Shown here: positions 15,597 to 21,784 of the stretch, in pieces
Layout: the number at the start of each line of letters is the position of its first letter
Numbering within the stretch: the stretch's first letter is position 1
From: an uncultured Methylophilus sp.
GTDB lineage: Bacteria; Pseudomonadota; Gammaproteobacteria; Burkholderiales; Methylophilaceae
DNA: 22,471 nucleotides
Reading direction: 5' to 3'
Assembly (NCBI GenBank): GCA_936943315.1
Contig: CAKZJM010000338.1
Location: 1-22,471 of the forward strand
Position numbers and translations under genes: made by a program
The notes under the pieces: generated by a model
What the model saw: only the letters and a program-made list of their open reading frames with translations
Told to the model about the DNA's origin: nothing
The model's database searches: none

Positions 15597-15743
15597 ATGG
15601 TGGCCGCATTCAATCGCTCAGACCCACTCACAGCCCAGCACTATCATCCCGATGGTGATCACCTGCACGGACAGCTCAGCTGCTGGCCGCAAGTGTTTTC
15701 CTCACGCACGGATACAAACCGTTGCAGTGATTGCTACGGCTGA
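15597..15743 (+). pseudogene. Possible remnant of an AraC-type regulator
   Basis: Translation from the ATG at 15597 gives 48 residues. Segments such as QHYHPDGDHLHGQLSCW and PQVFSSRTDTNR look like the N-terminal cupin strand (H-x-H ... GQL ... GVFSVRTD) of AraC regulators, then a TGA stops the frame. No ribosome-binding site precedes it, and no helix-turn-helix region could be followed downstream. The whole 15540-15900 stretch is otherwise without a credible gene. This is a weak resemblance made by eye. Confidence 0.2.
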
Positions 15744-15918
15744 CGATAGCCTTTCAGCAGTCATTTCCCTGCCATCAAAAGACGCATTGAAGTCCCTTCA
15801 TCGCAATCATCCAAAAAAACCCATGGCTTGCTGTAATGCACTTATCATTAAAAGCCGCTGCTCTGCTGTATTTTCTTGAGACTTTTCCCATTGACTCCTG
15901 CTTGAGATTTATTAATTA

Positions 15919-15930
15919 TACCAATTGGTA
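15919..15930. promoter_or_regulatory. Upstream TetR-type operator
   Basis: The perfect 12-bp palindrome TACCAATTGGTA lies 9 bases upstream of the -35 box of the SDR promoter. It shares TACC-n-ATTGGTA with a second copy 56 bases downstream. Confidence 0.65.
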
Positions 15931-15939
15931 AAAAATATA

Positions 15940-15969
15940 TTGACAACATGCTGACACTGCATTTACTAT
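15940..15969 (+). promoter_or_regulatory. Promoter of the SDR-DUF2798 unit
   Basis: A consensus -35 TTGACA (15940-15945), an 18-base spacer and -10 TACTAT (15964-15969). The transcription start would fall inside the downstream palindrome at 15975-15986, as expected for repression by the nearby TetR protein. Confidence 0.65.
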
Positions 15970-15973
15970 TTAT

Positions 15974-15987
15974 ATACCGATTGGTAT
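15974..15987. promoter_or_regulatory. Downstream TetR-type operator
   Basis: ATACCGATTGGTAT is a 14-bp inverted repeat with one central mismatch pair. It overlaps the predicted start site and repeats the core of the operator at 15919. Confidence 0.65.
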
Positions 15988-16021
15988 TAAATACAAGTAC
16001 ATCTTTATGAAGGAGTTTTAT

Positions 16022-16765
16022 ATGAGCAGTTCACAACAACGTATTGCATTGATTACAGGTGCTAACCGCGGCATTGGTTTTGAAACAGCCAAAAAGCTGG
16101 CTGAACAAGGGATCAAGGTCATCATAGGTGTGCGCGATGAGCATAAAGGTGAGCAGGCAGTCGCCGCATTAAAAGCATTGGGCGCAGAAGCCGACTTTGT
16201 CGTCTACGATGCCAGCCAGGCGGACGCAGCGCAAAAGGTAGCCGAGACGCTAGAATCGCGCTACGGAAAACTGGACATCCTGGTTAACAATGCCGGGATC
16301 CTGAAAGAAGAGCTGATTGGCCAGAATAATACGTTGACCGTGGACCAAGAGACGCTCAAGACCACTTTCGAAGCCAACTTCTTCGCCGTCATTGCCCTGA
16401 CTCAAGCGTTGCTGCCCTTGCTGCAACGCTCCCCTGCCGGACGCATTGTCAATCTGTCCAGCATTTTAGGCTCGCAAACTTTGCATAGCACCTCGAACTC
16501 ACCGATTGAAGTTGCTAAAGGCCTGGCGTATAACGCCTCAAAATCTGCCCTGAATATGTTTACCATCCATCTGGCACATGCGCTGAAAGACACCTCAATC
16601 AAAGTCAATTCTGCAAATCCAGGCTGGGTAAAAACCGAGTTGGGTGGACCGCACGCGCCGATGGAACTCAGTGATAGCTGGAAAACCTCGGTCAGACTGG
16701 CCACATTGGATGAACAAGGCCCAACAGGCGGTTATTTCCACGAAGACCAAACCTTGCCATGGTAA
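16022..16765 (+). CDS. Short-chain dehydrogenase/reductase
   Basis: A 247-residue NAD(P)-dependent oxidoreductase of the classical SDR fold. The cofactor motif TGANRGIG is at 12-19, NNAG at 89-92, and the catalytic residues are S147 (NLSSILG), Y170 and K174 (YNASK). The PGWVKTELGG segment after the active site is common in carbonyl reductase-like SDRs. The Arg at 38 (GVRDE) hints at NADP preference. The ATG at 16022 is preferred over one at 16007 because the AAGGAG ribosome-binding site (16010-16015) would lie inside the longer form. Its TAA lies inside the next gene's start region (7-base overlap), so the DUF2798 protein is co-translated. Probably repressed by the TetR protein upstream; substrate unknown. 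Confidence 0.92.
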   Translation: MSSSQQRIALITGANRGIGFETAKKLAEQGIKVIIGVRDEHKGEQAVAALKALGAEADFVVYDASQADAAQKVAETLESRYGKLDILVNNAGILKEELIGQNNTLTVDQETLKTTFEANFFAVIALTQALLPLLQRSPAGRIVNLSSILGSQTLHSTSNSPIEVAKGLAYNASKSALNMFTIHLAHALKDTSIKVNSANPGWVKTELGGPHAPMELSDSWKTSVRLATLDEQGPTGGYFHEDQTLPW

Positions 16766-17007
16766 ACAGCACGAACAAGCGCGTGGCGCTTAAGCGCAAG
16801 CTTTTGTTTGCGATGCTGATGTCTCTGGTCACTGTGAATATTGTGAGTTTGTCTATTCTGTTTATGCAGCATGTGCCCATGGACCGCTTGTTAGAAAAGT
16901 GGCTCACCAGCATCACAGTCGCCTGGCCTATCGTGTTTATCAGCATCCTGCTTATTGCACCCTCCTTGTTACGATTAACCGAGCGGTTAATCAAGGATAC
17001 CACTTAG
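16759..17007 (+). CDS. DUF2798 small membrane protein
   Basis: An 82-residue protein with a basic N-terminus and two membrane spans (about residues 15-37 and 50-70), matching DUF2798 in size and layout; the ITVAWPIVFISILLIAPSLLRL stretch is typical of its second span. Function is unknown for the family. Its ATG overlaps the SDR stop by seven bases, so it is translationally coupled and shares the TetR-type control. A decayed second DUF2798 copy lies at 20827-21062 next to a LysR gene. A strong terminator follows. Confidence 0.8.
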   Translation: MVNSTNKRVALKRKLLFAMLMSLVTVNIVSLSILFMQHVPMDRLLEKWLTSITVAWPIVFISILLIAPSLLRLTERLIKDTT

Positions 17008-17009
17008 TC

Positions 17010-17037
17010 ATAGCCCTGAATTCAGGGCTATTCTTTT
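17010..17037 (+). terminator. Intrinsic terminator after the DUF2798 gene
   Basis: A perfect 22-bp inverted repeat (17010-17031, arms ATAGCCCTGAA and TTCAGGGCTAT) is followed by TCTTTTT, three bases past the stop. Confidence 0.85.
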
Positions 17038-17127
17038 TGGTCGTCCCCCTTGCTTCATGTATGGTTGATTGAGTTTTACTCACTTTCTATCTAGTTACGG
17101 TTTGCCTACTTACTATCTTTCCAGTTG

Positions 17128-17155
17128 CTATATTTCCATAATTATGGAAATATAG
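17128..17155. promoter_or_regulatory. 28-bp perfect palindrome, ArsR operator
   Basis: Arms CTATATTTCCATAA and TTATGGAAATATAG are exact reverse complements with no spacer. It ends five bases before the arsR ATG, so bound ArsR would cover the promoter start region, and the only ribosome-binding-like sequence (GGAAA) lies inside it. The upstream TTGCCT at 17102-17107 is a possible -35. Confidence 0.75.
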
Positions 17156-17159
17156 TTAT

Positions 17160-17495
17160 ATGGAGATTAAACACGCAGTGACTTTACTCGCTTCTTTGGC
17201 GCAGGAAGCACGACTGGAGATATTCCGGTGTCTGGTTCAAGCAGGCCCTGACGGCCTCGCTGCCGGGATCATTTCGCAGACATTACAGATCCCAAGTAGC
17301 ACTTTATCCTTTCACCTGAAAGAACTGAGTCATGCCGGTTTGATCAGCGCCAGGCAAGAAAGCCGGTTTATTTATTATTCAGCCAACTATGACAGCATGA
17401 ATGCGCTACTGGCGTATCTCACCGAAAATTGCTGCGCCGGTGAATCCCCTTGCTGCCCAGATGTGCAGTGCCAAGTCACACCCATCAAGGAATAA
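17160..17495 (+). CDS. arsR: ArsR-type arsenic-responsive repressor
   Basis: A 111-residue winged-helix repressor of the ArsR/SmtB family. The recognition region is SQTLQIPSSTLSFHLKELSHAGLI at about 39-62, with the typical S-x-LSFHLK helix. The metal-binding loop seen in E. coli ArsR (CVCDLC) is missing. Instead C91, C92 and C98 near the C-terminus repeat the i, i+1, i+7 spacing of the arsenite site in Acidithiobacillus ferrooxidans ArsR (C95, C96, C102), and C99 and C104 are additional. Arsenite should therefore release it from the palindrome just upstream. The ATG at 17160 lies only five bases past the operator. The gene leads an operon with acr3 and arsC. Confidence 0.92.
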   Translation: MEIKHAVTLLASLAQEARLEIFRCLVQAGPDGLAAGIISQTLQIPSSTLSFHLKELSHAGLISARQESRFIYYSANYDSMNALLAYLTENCCAGESPCCPDVQCQVTPIKE

Positions 17496-17498
17496 TCC

Positions 17499-18533
17499 AT
17501 GTCCTCAACAAAAAAGATCAGTCATTTTGAGCGCAACCTGACGTGGTGGGTCTTGGGGTGTATTGTCACGGGTGTTCTACTGGGCAAACTCAGCCCTGTC
17601 ATGTTTCACAGCATTGGGGAACTCAAACTGGCCGAGGTGAACCTGCCTGTGGCCTTGCTCATTTGGGTGATGATTATCCCCATGCTGATCAAGGTAGACT
17701 TTGGAGCCATGCGTGAAGTATTCGCTCATGCCAAAGGGATTGCTGTCACGCTGGGAATCAACTGGCTGATCAAACCTTTTTCGATGGCTTTGCTGGCCTG
17801 GTTATTTATCCGGCATCTTTTTGCCGCATGGTTGCCCGCAGAACAGATCGACAGCTACATTGCTGGGCTGATCTTACTGGCGGCGGCGCCCTGCACGGCC
17901 ATGGTGTTTGTCTGGAGTAATTTGTGCGACGGTGAACCCAGGTTTACCCTGTCTCAAGTTGCCATCAACGACACCATCATGCTGTTTGCCTTTGCCCCGA
18001 TTGTAGCCCTCCTGCTTGGTCTCTCCAGCATTGTGGTGCCGTGGCAAACGCTGCTCACTTCGGTCTTGATTTTTATCATCGTGCCCGTGCTGTTGAGCCA
18101 AGGGTTGCGCCGATACTTGTTGGCGCAAGGGCAGGCAAGTTTTGATAACGCACAGAAACGCATACAACCATTTTCAATGGCTGCTTTGCTGTTGACGCTG
18201 GTATTGCTGTTCGCATTTCAGGGTGAGCAAATCCTGAGCCAGCCCGTCGTGATTGCACTGCTGGCCGTGCCCATCCTCATACAGGTCTATTTCAATGCAT
18301 TACTGGCTTACTGGCTCAACAAGCAGTTCAAGGTCGCACATTGTGTCGCCGGGCCTTCAGCACTGATTGGCGCCTCCAATTTTTTTGAGCTGGCTGTGGC
18401 AACGGCCATTGCGCTGTTCGGCTTTGAGTCAGGTGCCGCATTGGCAACCGTTGTCGGCGTGCTGATTGAAGTGCCGGTGATGTTGTCGATTGTGGCCATC
18501 GTCAATCGTTCACGCTCATGGTATGAAAGTTAA
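17499..18533 (+). CDS. acr3: ACR3-type arsenite efflux permease
   Basis: A 344-residue inner-membrane arsenite carrier of the ACR3 family with about ten hydrophobic spans, and not the unrelated ArsB type. Family landmarks include FERNLTWWVLGCIVTGVLLG at the first span, VALLIWVMIIPMLIKVDF, and AAAPCTAMVFVWSNL with the conserved cysteine C132 that is essential in characterised ACR3 proteins. A conserved late-span region (GASNFFELAVATAIALFG) carries the functional glutamate. It extrudes arsenite made by ArsC. The ATG at 17499 has AAGGAA upstream and lies three bases past the arsR stop. Often annotated arsB in databases. Confidence 0.94.
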   Translation: MSSTKKISHFERNLTWWVLGCIVTGVLLGKLSPVMFHSIGELKLAEVNLPVALLIWVMIIPMLIKVDFGAMREVFAHAKGIAVTLGINWLIKPFSMALLAWLFIRHLFAAWLPAEQIDSYIAGLILLAAAPCTAMVFVWSNLCDGEPRFTLSQVAINDTIMLFAFAPIVALLLGLSSIVVPWQTLLTSVLIFIIVPVLLSQGLRRYLLAQGQASFDNAQKRIQPFSMAALLLTLVLLFAFQGEQILSQPVVIALLAVPILIQVYFNALLAYWLNKQFKVAHCVAGPSALIGASNFFELAVATAIALFGFESGAALATVVGVLIEVPVMLSIVAIVNRSRSWYES

Positions 18534-18538
18534 CGCAG

Positions 18539-19012
18539 ATGAATATCTTGTTTTTGTGTACCGGTAACTCGTGTCGCTCAATTATTGCCGAAGCGACGTT
18601 TAATCACCTGGCCCCAGCGCACATGCGAGCCATGAGTGCTGGCAGCCAGCCCACAGGCGAAGTCCATCCACGCTCTCTTGCGCTGTTACGGTCAAAGAAT
18701 ATTTCGACTGAAGGTTATTACAGCAAATCCTGGAATGCGCTGCCGTTCACGCCGGATATTGTCATCACTGTGTGCGGAAATGCGGCAGGTGAAACGTGTC
18801 CAGCCTATTTAGGCGCTGTGATGCGTGCGCATTGGGGCGTGGCTGATCCGGCCAAAGCGACAGGCAGCGAAGCGCAAATACAAGCCAGCTTTGAGCAGGC
18901 CTATCGTCTGCTCAGGGCGCGCATTGAAGCTTTTTTAGCGTTAGATGAAAAACGATTGAATGGCCGGGAGGCGCTGCAAGCGAGCTTGCACGCAATTGGT
19001 CAGATTGAATAA
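18539..19012 (+). CDS. arsC: Arsenate reductase, low-molecular-weight phosphatase type
   Basis: A 157-residue arsenate reductase that turns arsenate into arsenite for export by ACR3. The N-terminal CTGNSCRS (7-14) is the CX5R P-loop of the low-molecular-weight tyrosine-phosphatase fold. C79 and C87 (TVCGNAAGETCP) supply the resolving disulfide cascade, as in the S. aureus pI258 enzyme where the cysteines are 10, 82 and 89, so recycling by thioredoxin is likely. The ATG lies five bases past the acr3 stop, with only a weak ribosome-binding site, so coupling to acr3 translation is probable. The final 20 residues go beyond the usual length and are not distinctive. Confidence 0.92.
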   Translation: MNILFLCTGNSCRSIIAEATFNHLAPAHMRAMSAGSQPTGEVHPRSLALLRSKNISTEGYYSKSWNALPFTPDIVITVCGNAAGETCPAYLGAVMRAHWGVADPAKATGSEAQIQASFEQAYRLLRARIEAFLALDEKRLNGREALQASLHAIGQIE

Positions 19013-19032
19013 GCGTCATTAGAAAGACGCTA
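19011..19032. terminator. Hairpin between convergent arsC and infA
   Basis: Arms AGCGTC and GACGCT (19012-19017 and 19026-19031) with an 8-base loop lie in the 25-base gap between the two stops. There is no T-run on either side, so it is at best a weak two-way terminator. Confidence 0.4.
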
Positions 19033-19037
19033 GTACA

Positions 19038-19274
19038 TCAGAACGGCTTGCGCGGCTCGAGGTGACGGAAAATAATACGGCCTTTATCCATGTCGTAAGG
19101 CGACATTTCAATGGTGATTTTATCACCGGCCAGAATGCGGATTTTGTGTTTACGCATTTTACCACCCGTATAAGCGATCAATTCATGACCATTATCCAGC
19201 TTTACGCGGTAGCGTGAGTCAGGCAGGATCTCAGTGACTGCCCCTTGCATTTCAATTAACTCTTCTTTTGCCAT
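19038..19274 (-). CDS. infA: Translation initiation factor IF-1
   Basis: A 78-residue S1/OB-fold protein that occupies the A site of the 30S subunit during initiation. The sequence AKEELIEMQGAV, the GKMRKHKIRILAGDKITIEM core and the PYDMDKGRIIFR tail follow E. coli IF-1 closely, with six extra residues at the C-terminus (LEPRKPF replaces the usual end). Betaproteobacteria often have two infA genes, one in the ribosomal protein cluster and one elsewhere. The location beside a cold-shock gene and away from ribosomal genes suggests this is the second copy. It is separated from the upstream cold-shock gene by a strong terminator, so read-through or its own promoter is needed. Confidence 0.93.
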   Translation of the reverse strand: MAKEELIEMQGAVTEILPDSRYRVKLDNGHELIAYTGGKMRKHKIRILAGDKITIEMSPYDMDKGRIIFRHLEPRKPF

Positions 19275-19292
19275 TCAGTATCCTTTTACAAT

Positions 19293-19321
19293 AAAAAAGC
19301 CCGGAATTTCCGGGCTTTTTC
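19293..19321. terminator. Terminator of the cold-shock gene
   Basis: A perfect 7-bp GC-rich stem GCCCGGA/TCCGGGC (19299-19305 and 19309-19315) is extended by A- and T-runs on both sides. It lies 40 bases past the cold-shock gene stop and 19 bases before the infA start codon. Confidence 0.9.
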
Positions 19322-19360
19322 CGGTGGATTGCTTAAGCAACCCCGCGGACAAATATTGAA

Positions 19361-19567
19361 TTATTCAATGATTTGAATATTTGAAGCTTGTTTACCTTTA
19401 GGGCCAGTAGCCACTTCAAAGCTCACGCGTTGGTTTTCTTTCAAAGTTTTGAAACCTGCAGATTGGATTGCAGAGAAATGTGCAAACAAATCTTCGCCGC
19501 CGTTATCCGGAGTGATAAAACCAAAACCTTTAGAATCGTTAAACCATTTAACAGAACCTGTCACCAT
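19361..19567 (-). CDS. Cold-shock domain protein (CspA family)
   Basis: A 68-residue single-stranded nucleic-acid-binding OB-fold protein, acting as an RNA chaperone. RNP1 is KGFGFI (13-18) and RNP2 is DLFAHF (26-31); the aromatic patch is complete. The ATG at 19567 has AAGGAT at good spacing. Codon use is plain and the length is normal. The leader from the predicted start site is about 125 bases, similar to the long regulatory leaders of cspA genes. It lies upstream of infA on the same strand. Confidence 0.95.
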   Translation of the reverse strand: MVTGSVKWFNDSKGFGFITPDNGGEDLFAHFSAIQSAGFKTLKENQRVSFEVATGPKGKQASNIQIIE

Positions 19568-19640
19568 AATAAATCCTTGAATAAAAAATTAAATGCGGGT
19601 ATTACCCATAAAAACGAGGATCAAGATGGCGAGAAGTAAC

Positions 19641-19670
19641 GATAGAACCAAAAGATAGAACCGGAGAACC
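19641..19670 (-). repeat. Short direct repeats in the cold-shock leader
   Basis: GATAGAACC occurs at 19641-19649 and 19654-19662, 13 bases apart, followed by a partial third copy GGAGAACC at 19663-19670. In the reverse-strand message these read GGTTCTATC. They may be part of a thermosensing leader or a protein site; the role is unknown. Confidence 0.4.
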
Positions 19671-19700
19671 AACAACACTACTTGAACTTCGTGAGTCGAC

Positions 19701-19729
19701 ACTATGCACGTAATATTGAATATTAGCAA
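19701..19729 (-). promoter_or_regulatory. Candidate promoter of the cold-shock gene
   Basis: On the reverse strand, TTGCTA (19724-19729) is followed by a 17-base spacer and CATAGT (19701-19706). The predicted start near 19694 gives a leader of about 125 bases. Confidence 0.4.
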
Positions 19730-19796
19730 CAAGTATTTAATGGTAAGAAAAAAATCAGCTAAATCAGAGGCTTGCGCGCCACCATCCTCAGACTTT

Positions 19797-20708
19797 TTAC
19801 CAAGTTTGGGGCATTTCAGTGACTAAATGCTCCATAAATACTCTCACCTTATTCGTCATCGCGTGTTTATCGCGCAGGCAGGCATAAAATTCCAGCGATA
19901 AATGCTCTTTTGATTTGCCGCTGGCAGATTCAAATAAAGGCACCAACCTGCCCGTGTGAACGTCGTCATTGGCCACAAAAGCAGCCAGCCGAACGATCCC
20001 CGCCCCGGCGACTGCCAACTGCCATAAGGAGTCGATATCATTGCAGACAATGCTGGGCTTTATTTCAGGCTCATACAACTCGCCATGGCGGTCAAACGTC
20101 CAATTTAACAGGCGGCCATCTACCGGCACACGAAACATCAGGCAATCATGCTCTGACAATTCCGCAGGGTCTCTTGGAACGCCTTTACGCTGCAAATAGT
20201 CAGGCGAAGCACAAAACAAGACAGGGACGCTGGCGATTTTACGTGCGACCAACCCAGGCTCCAGTTGTTGCTTGAAACGGATGCTGATATCAATATCTTC
20301 TGTGACATGATCGAGGCTGCTATCAGAAAGTACCAATTCGAGTGTCACGCGTGGATAGCTGCGCGTAAAGGCGGGAATCATCGGCATGAGCACATGACGG
20401 CCAAAAGCCACCGATGAGCCTACCCGCAACCGCCCCTGGGGTTGCCCGTGAAACTCAGTAATTGCCGATTGCGCCTGCGCCAGTGATTCGACAATGCTTT
20501 TCACCTCAGCATAATACAACTCCCCGCTTTCTGTCATGGCCAGCTTACGCGTGGTGCGCACCAACAAACGTGTGCCTAATGACTTTTCGAGCCGTTGTAT
20601 GTTTTGGCTGGCAGCGGCCGCAGTGATGCCTTGCAACCTCGCACCGGCGGCAATACTCCCGGCTTGAACCGCTTTGACAAAACTTTCTATGCTTCTGAGT
20701 GTATCCAT
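19797..20708 (-). CDS. LysR family transcriptional regulator
   Basis: A 303-residue LysR-type regulator. The winged helix-turn-helix is at residues 1-60 (IESFVKAVQAGSIAAGARLQ, then ITAAAASQNIQRLEKSLGTRLLVRTTR), followed by a linker helix and a two-lobed effector domain beginning GRLRVGSSVAFGRHVLMPMI, with FDRHGE and VAGAGIVRLAAF typical of the CrgA-like group. The effector is unknown. It is divergent from a broken DUF2798 gene, with a 15-bp dyad containing a T-n11-A LysR box between them, so that gene was probably its target. The regulator frame itself looks intact. Confidence 0.92.
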   Translation of the reverse strand: MDTLRSIESFVKAVQAGSIAAGARLQGITAAAASQNIQRLEKSLGTRLLVRTTRKLAMTESGELYYAEVKSIVESLAQAQSAITEFHGQPQGRLRVGSSVAFGRHVLMPMIPAFTRSYPRVTLELVLSDSSLDHVTEDIDISIRFKQQLEPGLVARKIASVPVLFCASPDYLQRKGVPRDPAELSEHDCLMFRVPVDGRLLNWTFDRHGELYEPEIKPSIVCNDIDSLWQLAVAGAGIVRLAAFVANDDVHTGRLVPLFESASGKSKEHLSLEFYACLRDKHAMTNKVRVFMEHLVTEMPQTW

Positions 20709-20748
20709 TTTCTATCGAATAAAGGTAATCAGTCAATAGTTTATCTTT

Positions 20749-20763
20749 ATATTGATTCAATAT
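20749..20763. promoter_or_regulatory. LysR-type box between lysR and DUF2798 genes
   Basis: ATATTGA-T-TCAATAT is a perfect 7+7 dyad around one base and contains T-n11-A. It lies 41 bases from the LysR ATG and 64 bases from the DUF2798 ATG. Confidence 0.55.
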
Positions 20764-20826
20764 TCAAGCGTCTACACAACAACCATCAAGGGTTTTATAG
20801 TGTGGTAACACTGATTGGAGAACCTT

Positions 20827-21062
20827 ATGAATCAACTTTACTATTTCCGTAAATTGCCTCAAAAATATACGCCGTATGTATTCGCTTTTTTCATGGCGGG
20901 GATCATGGCTTTTTTAATGTCTATGGTGATTGTTGCCGCCAACAGCGGTTTACATACCGGTTACCTGGTACGTGTATTACATGCTTATTCGCATTCTGTT
21001 GCGTGTTAATCGTACGGCCAGTGGTGATGCACCTGGTGGCAAGGCTGGTAGACATACATTAG
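20827..21062 (+). pseudogene. DUF2798 gene broken by a frameshifting deletion
   Basis: The 5' frame (ATG at 20827, GGAG ribosome-binding site upstream) reads KLPQKYTPYVFAFFMAGIMA and on through one membrane span to VLHAYSHSVAC, then stops at 21007-21009. The missing second span appears in another frame: LFAFCCVLIVRPVVMHLVAR then LVDIH, ending at TAG 21060-21062, with the family's hallmark VLIVRPVVMHLVARLV. The HAY motif is too close to FAFCCVL compared with intact relatives, so a deletion of several bases, not a multiple of three, is likely. The 5' frame alone would give a 60-residue single-span protein. A related intact protein lies at 16759-17007. Confidence 0.75.
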
Positions 21063-21072
21063 CGCAACCACC

Positions 21073-21108
21073 AAACAAAAACGGATGCATGAGCATCCGC
21101 TTTTGTTT
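21073..21108. terminator. Bidirectional terminator between DUF2798 relic and PAP2 gene
   Basis: A perfect 7-bp stem CGGATGC/GCATCCG (21082-21088 and 21093-21099) with an ATGA loop has AAACAAAAA before it and TTTTGTTT after it, working in both directions for the two convergent genes. Confidence 0.88.
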
Positions 21109-21140
21109 ATAAATCTAGATTAAACTAACTCTGTGCGTGC

Positions 21141-21674
21141 TTAAAACACCAGCGCGTAGGACATGACAATCAAATAACCTACCGCGGCCCCGGCCAGCAC
21201 ATCGCTAGGATAATGTAGCCCTAACACCACTCGGGAGATCCCCACCAGGACCACAAACGGGTAGACGATAGGAAACAATTGCGGGTAATAATGCACCGCT
21301 ACCATGCCAAAGGCGACTGCATGCAAGGTATGGCCAGAGGGAAAACTGAAGTAATCCAAAGGCGTGCCACTCAAGAGCACATCCTGACGAACCTGGAATG
21401 GTCTTGGTCGGCTGGTCCGATGTTTTAACCATTTATAAACCAATGTACCTGTGAGGCCGGCAGTTAACATATGCAGACATACATAGAGGCCATGCTGCCC
21501 TTGTGTGACTGCGATGACCAGCATTAACAGGTACCAGAACATGCCATCACCCATGCGTGAAATGGCGCGGAAGAAATGCCTGATCAGGCGATATTGCCCG
21601 GTATGGCTCACTTTGACACACAGCCGACTGTCTACCGACTGCACCCATCCCAGTGTTTGTTGTAGTTTCAGCAT
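21141..21674 (-). CDS. PAP2-family membrane phosphatase
   Basis: A 177-residue polytopic inner-membrane phosphatase of the PAP2 superfamily (phosphatidate, phosphatidylglycerophosphate or undecaprenyl pyrophosphate phosphatases). The three-part active site is complete: KHRTSRPRP (84-92), PSGH (112-115) and SR-x5-H-x3-D (S147, R148, H154, D158), with the nucleophilic histidine H154 and general acid H115. Four to five hydrophobic spans surround these. The ATG at 21674 has AGGAC upstream. The substrate cannot be read from sequence. The upstream region has four 11-bp-spaced TCA elements of Pho-box type, which favours a role in phosphate-starved membrane turnover. Followed by a bidirectional terminator. 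Confidence 0.9.
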   Translation of the reverse strand: MLKLQQTLGWVQSVDSRLCVKVSHTGQYRLIRHFFRAISRMGDGMFWYLLMLVIAVTQGQHGLYVCLHMLTAGLTGTLVYKWLKHRTSRPRPFQVRQDVLLSGTPLDYFSFPSGHTLHAVAFGMVAVHYYPQLFPIVYPFVVLVGISRVVLGLHYPSDVLAGAAVGYLIVMSYALVF

Positions 21675-21704
21675 CGCAAGTCCTTTCCGGGGAACACCCC
21701 GACT

Positions 21705-21725
21705 TATGCTTTTTGGGTAAGCATA
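21705..21725. other. Hairpin in the PAP2 leader region
   Basis: A 7-bp inverted repeat TATGCTT/AAGCATA (21705-21711 and 21719-21725) with a 7-base loop lies between the Pho-box-like repeats and the PAP2 start codon. It has no T-run and could be an operator or leader structure. A second small repeat CGGGG-AACA-CCCCG is at 21688-21701. Confidence 0.35.
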
Positions 21726-21740
21726 GTGTGACTGTGATGC

Positions 21741-21780
21741 TTGAAACTATCGTGAAGGATTGATGAAGTTAATATGACGT
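21741..21780 (-). promoter_or_regulatory. Candidate tandem Pho box upstream of PAP2
   Basis: Read on the reverse strand, ACGTCAT (21774-21780), ACTTCAT (21763-21769), CCTTCAC (21752-21758) and GTTTCAA (21741-21747) repeat at exactly 11 bases with the TCA core in phase, pointing at the PAP2 gene. Individual half-sites match the CTGTCAY consensus at only four to five of seven positions, but the phasing over four units is hard to get by chance. A weak -10 (CACTAT) lies 12 bases after the last unit. Confidence 0.5.
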
Positions 21781-21784
21781 GAGC

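Noticed and set aside
15652..15879. Forward open frame of 75 codons in the TetR-SDR gap
   Set aside because: No ribosome-binding site, no hydrophobic or domain pattern, and cysteine/serine-rich composition typical of random translation.
19011..19032. Strong intrinsic terminator of the ars operon
   Set aside because: The stem is only six pairs with an 8-base loop and no T-run, so it is listed only as a weak hairpin.
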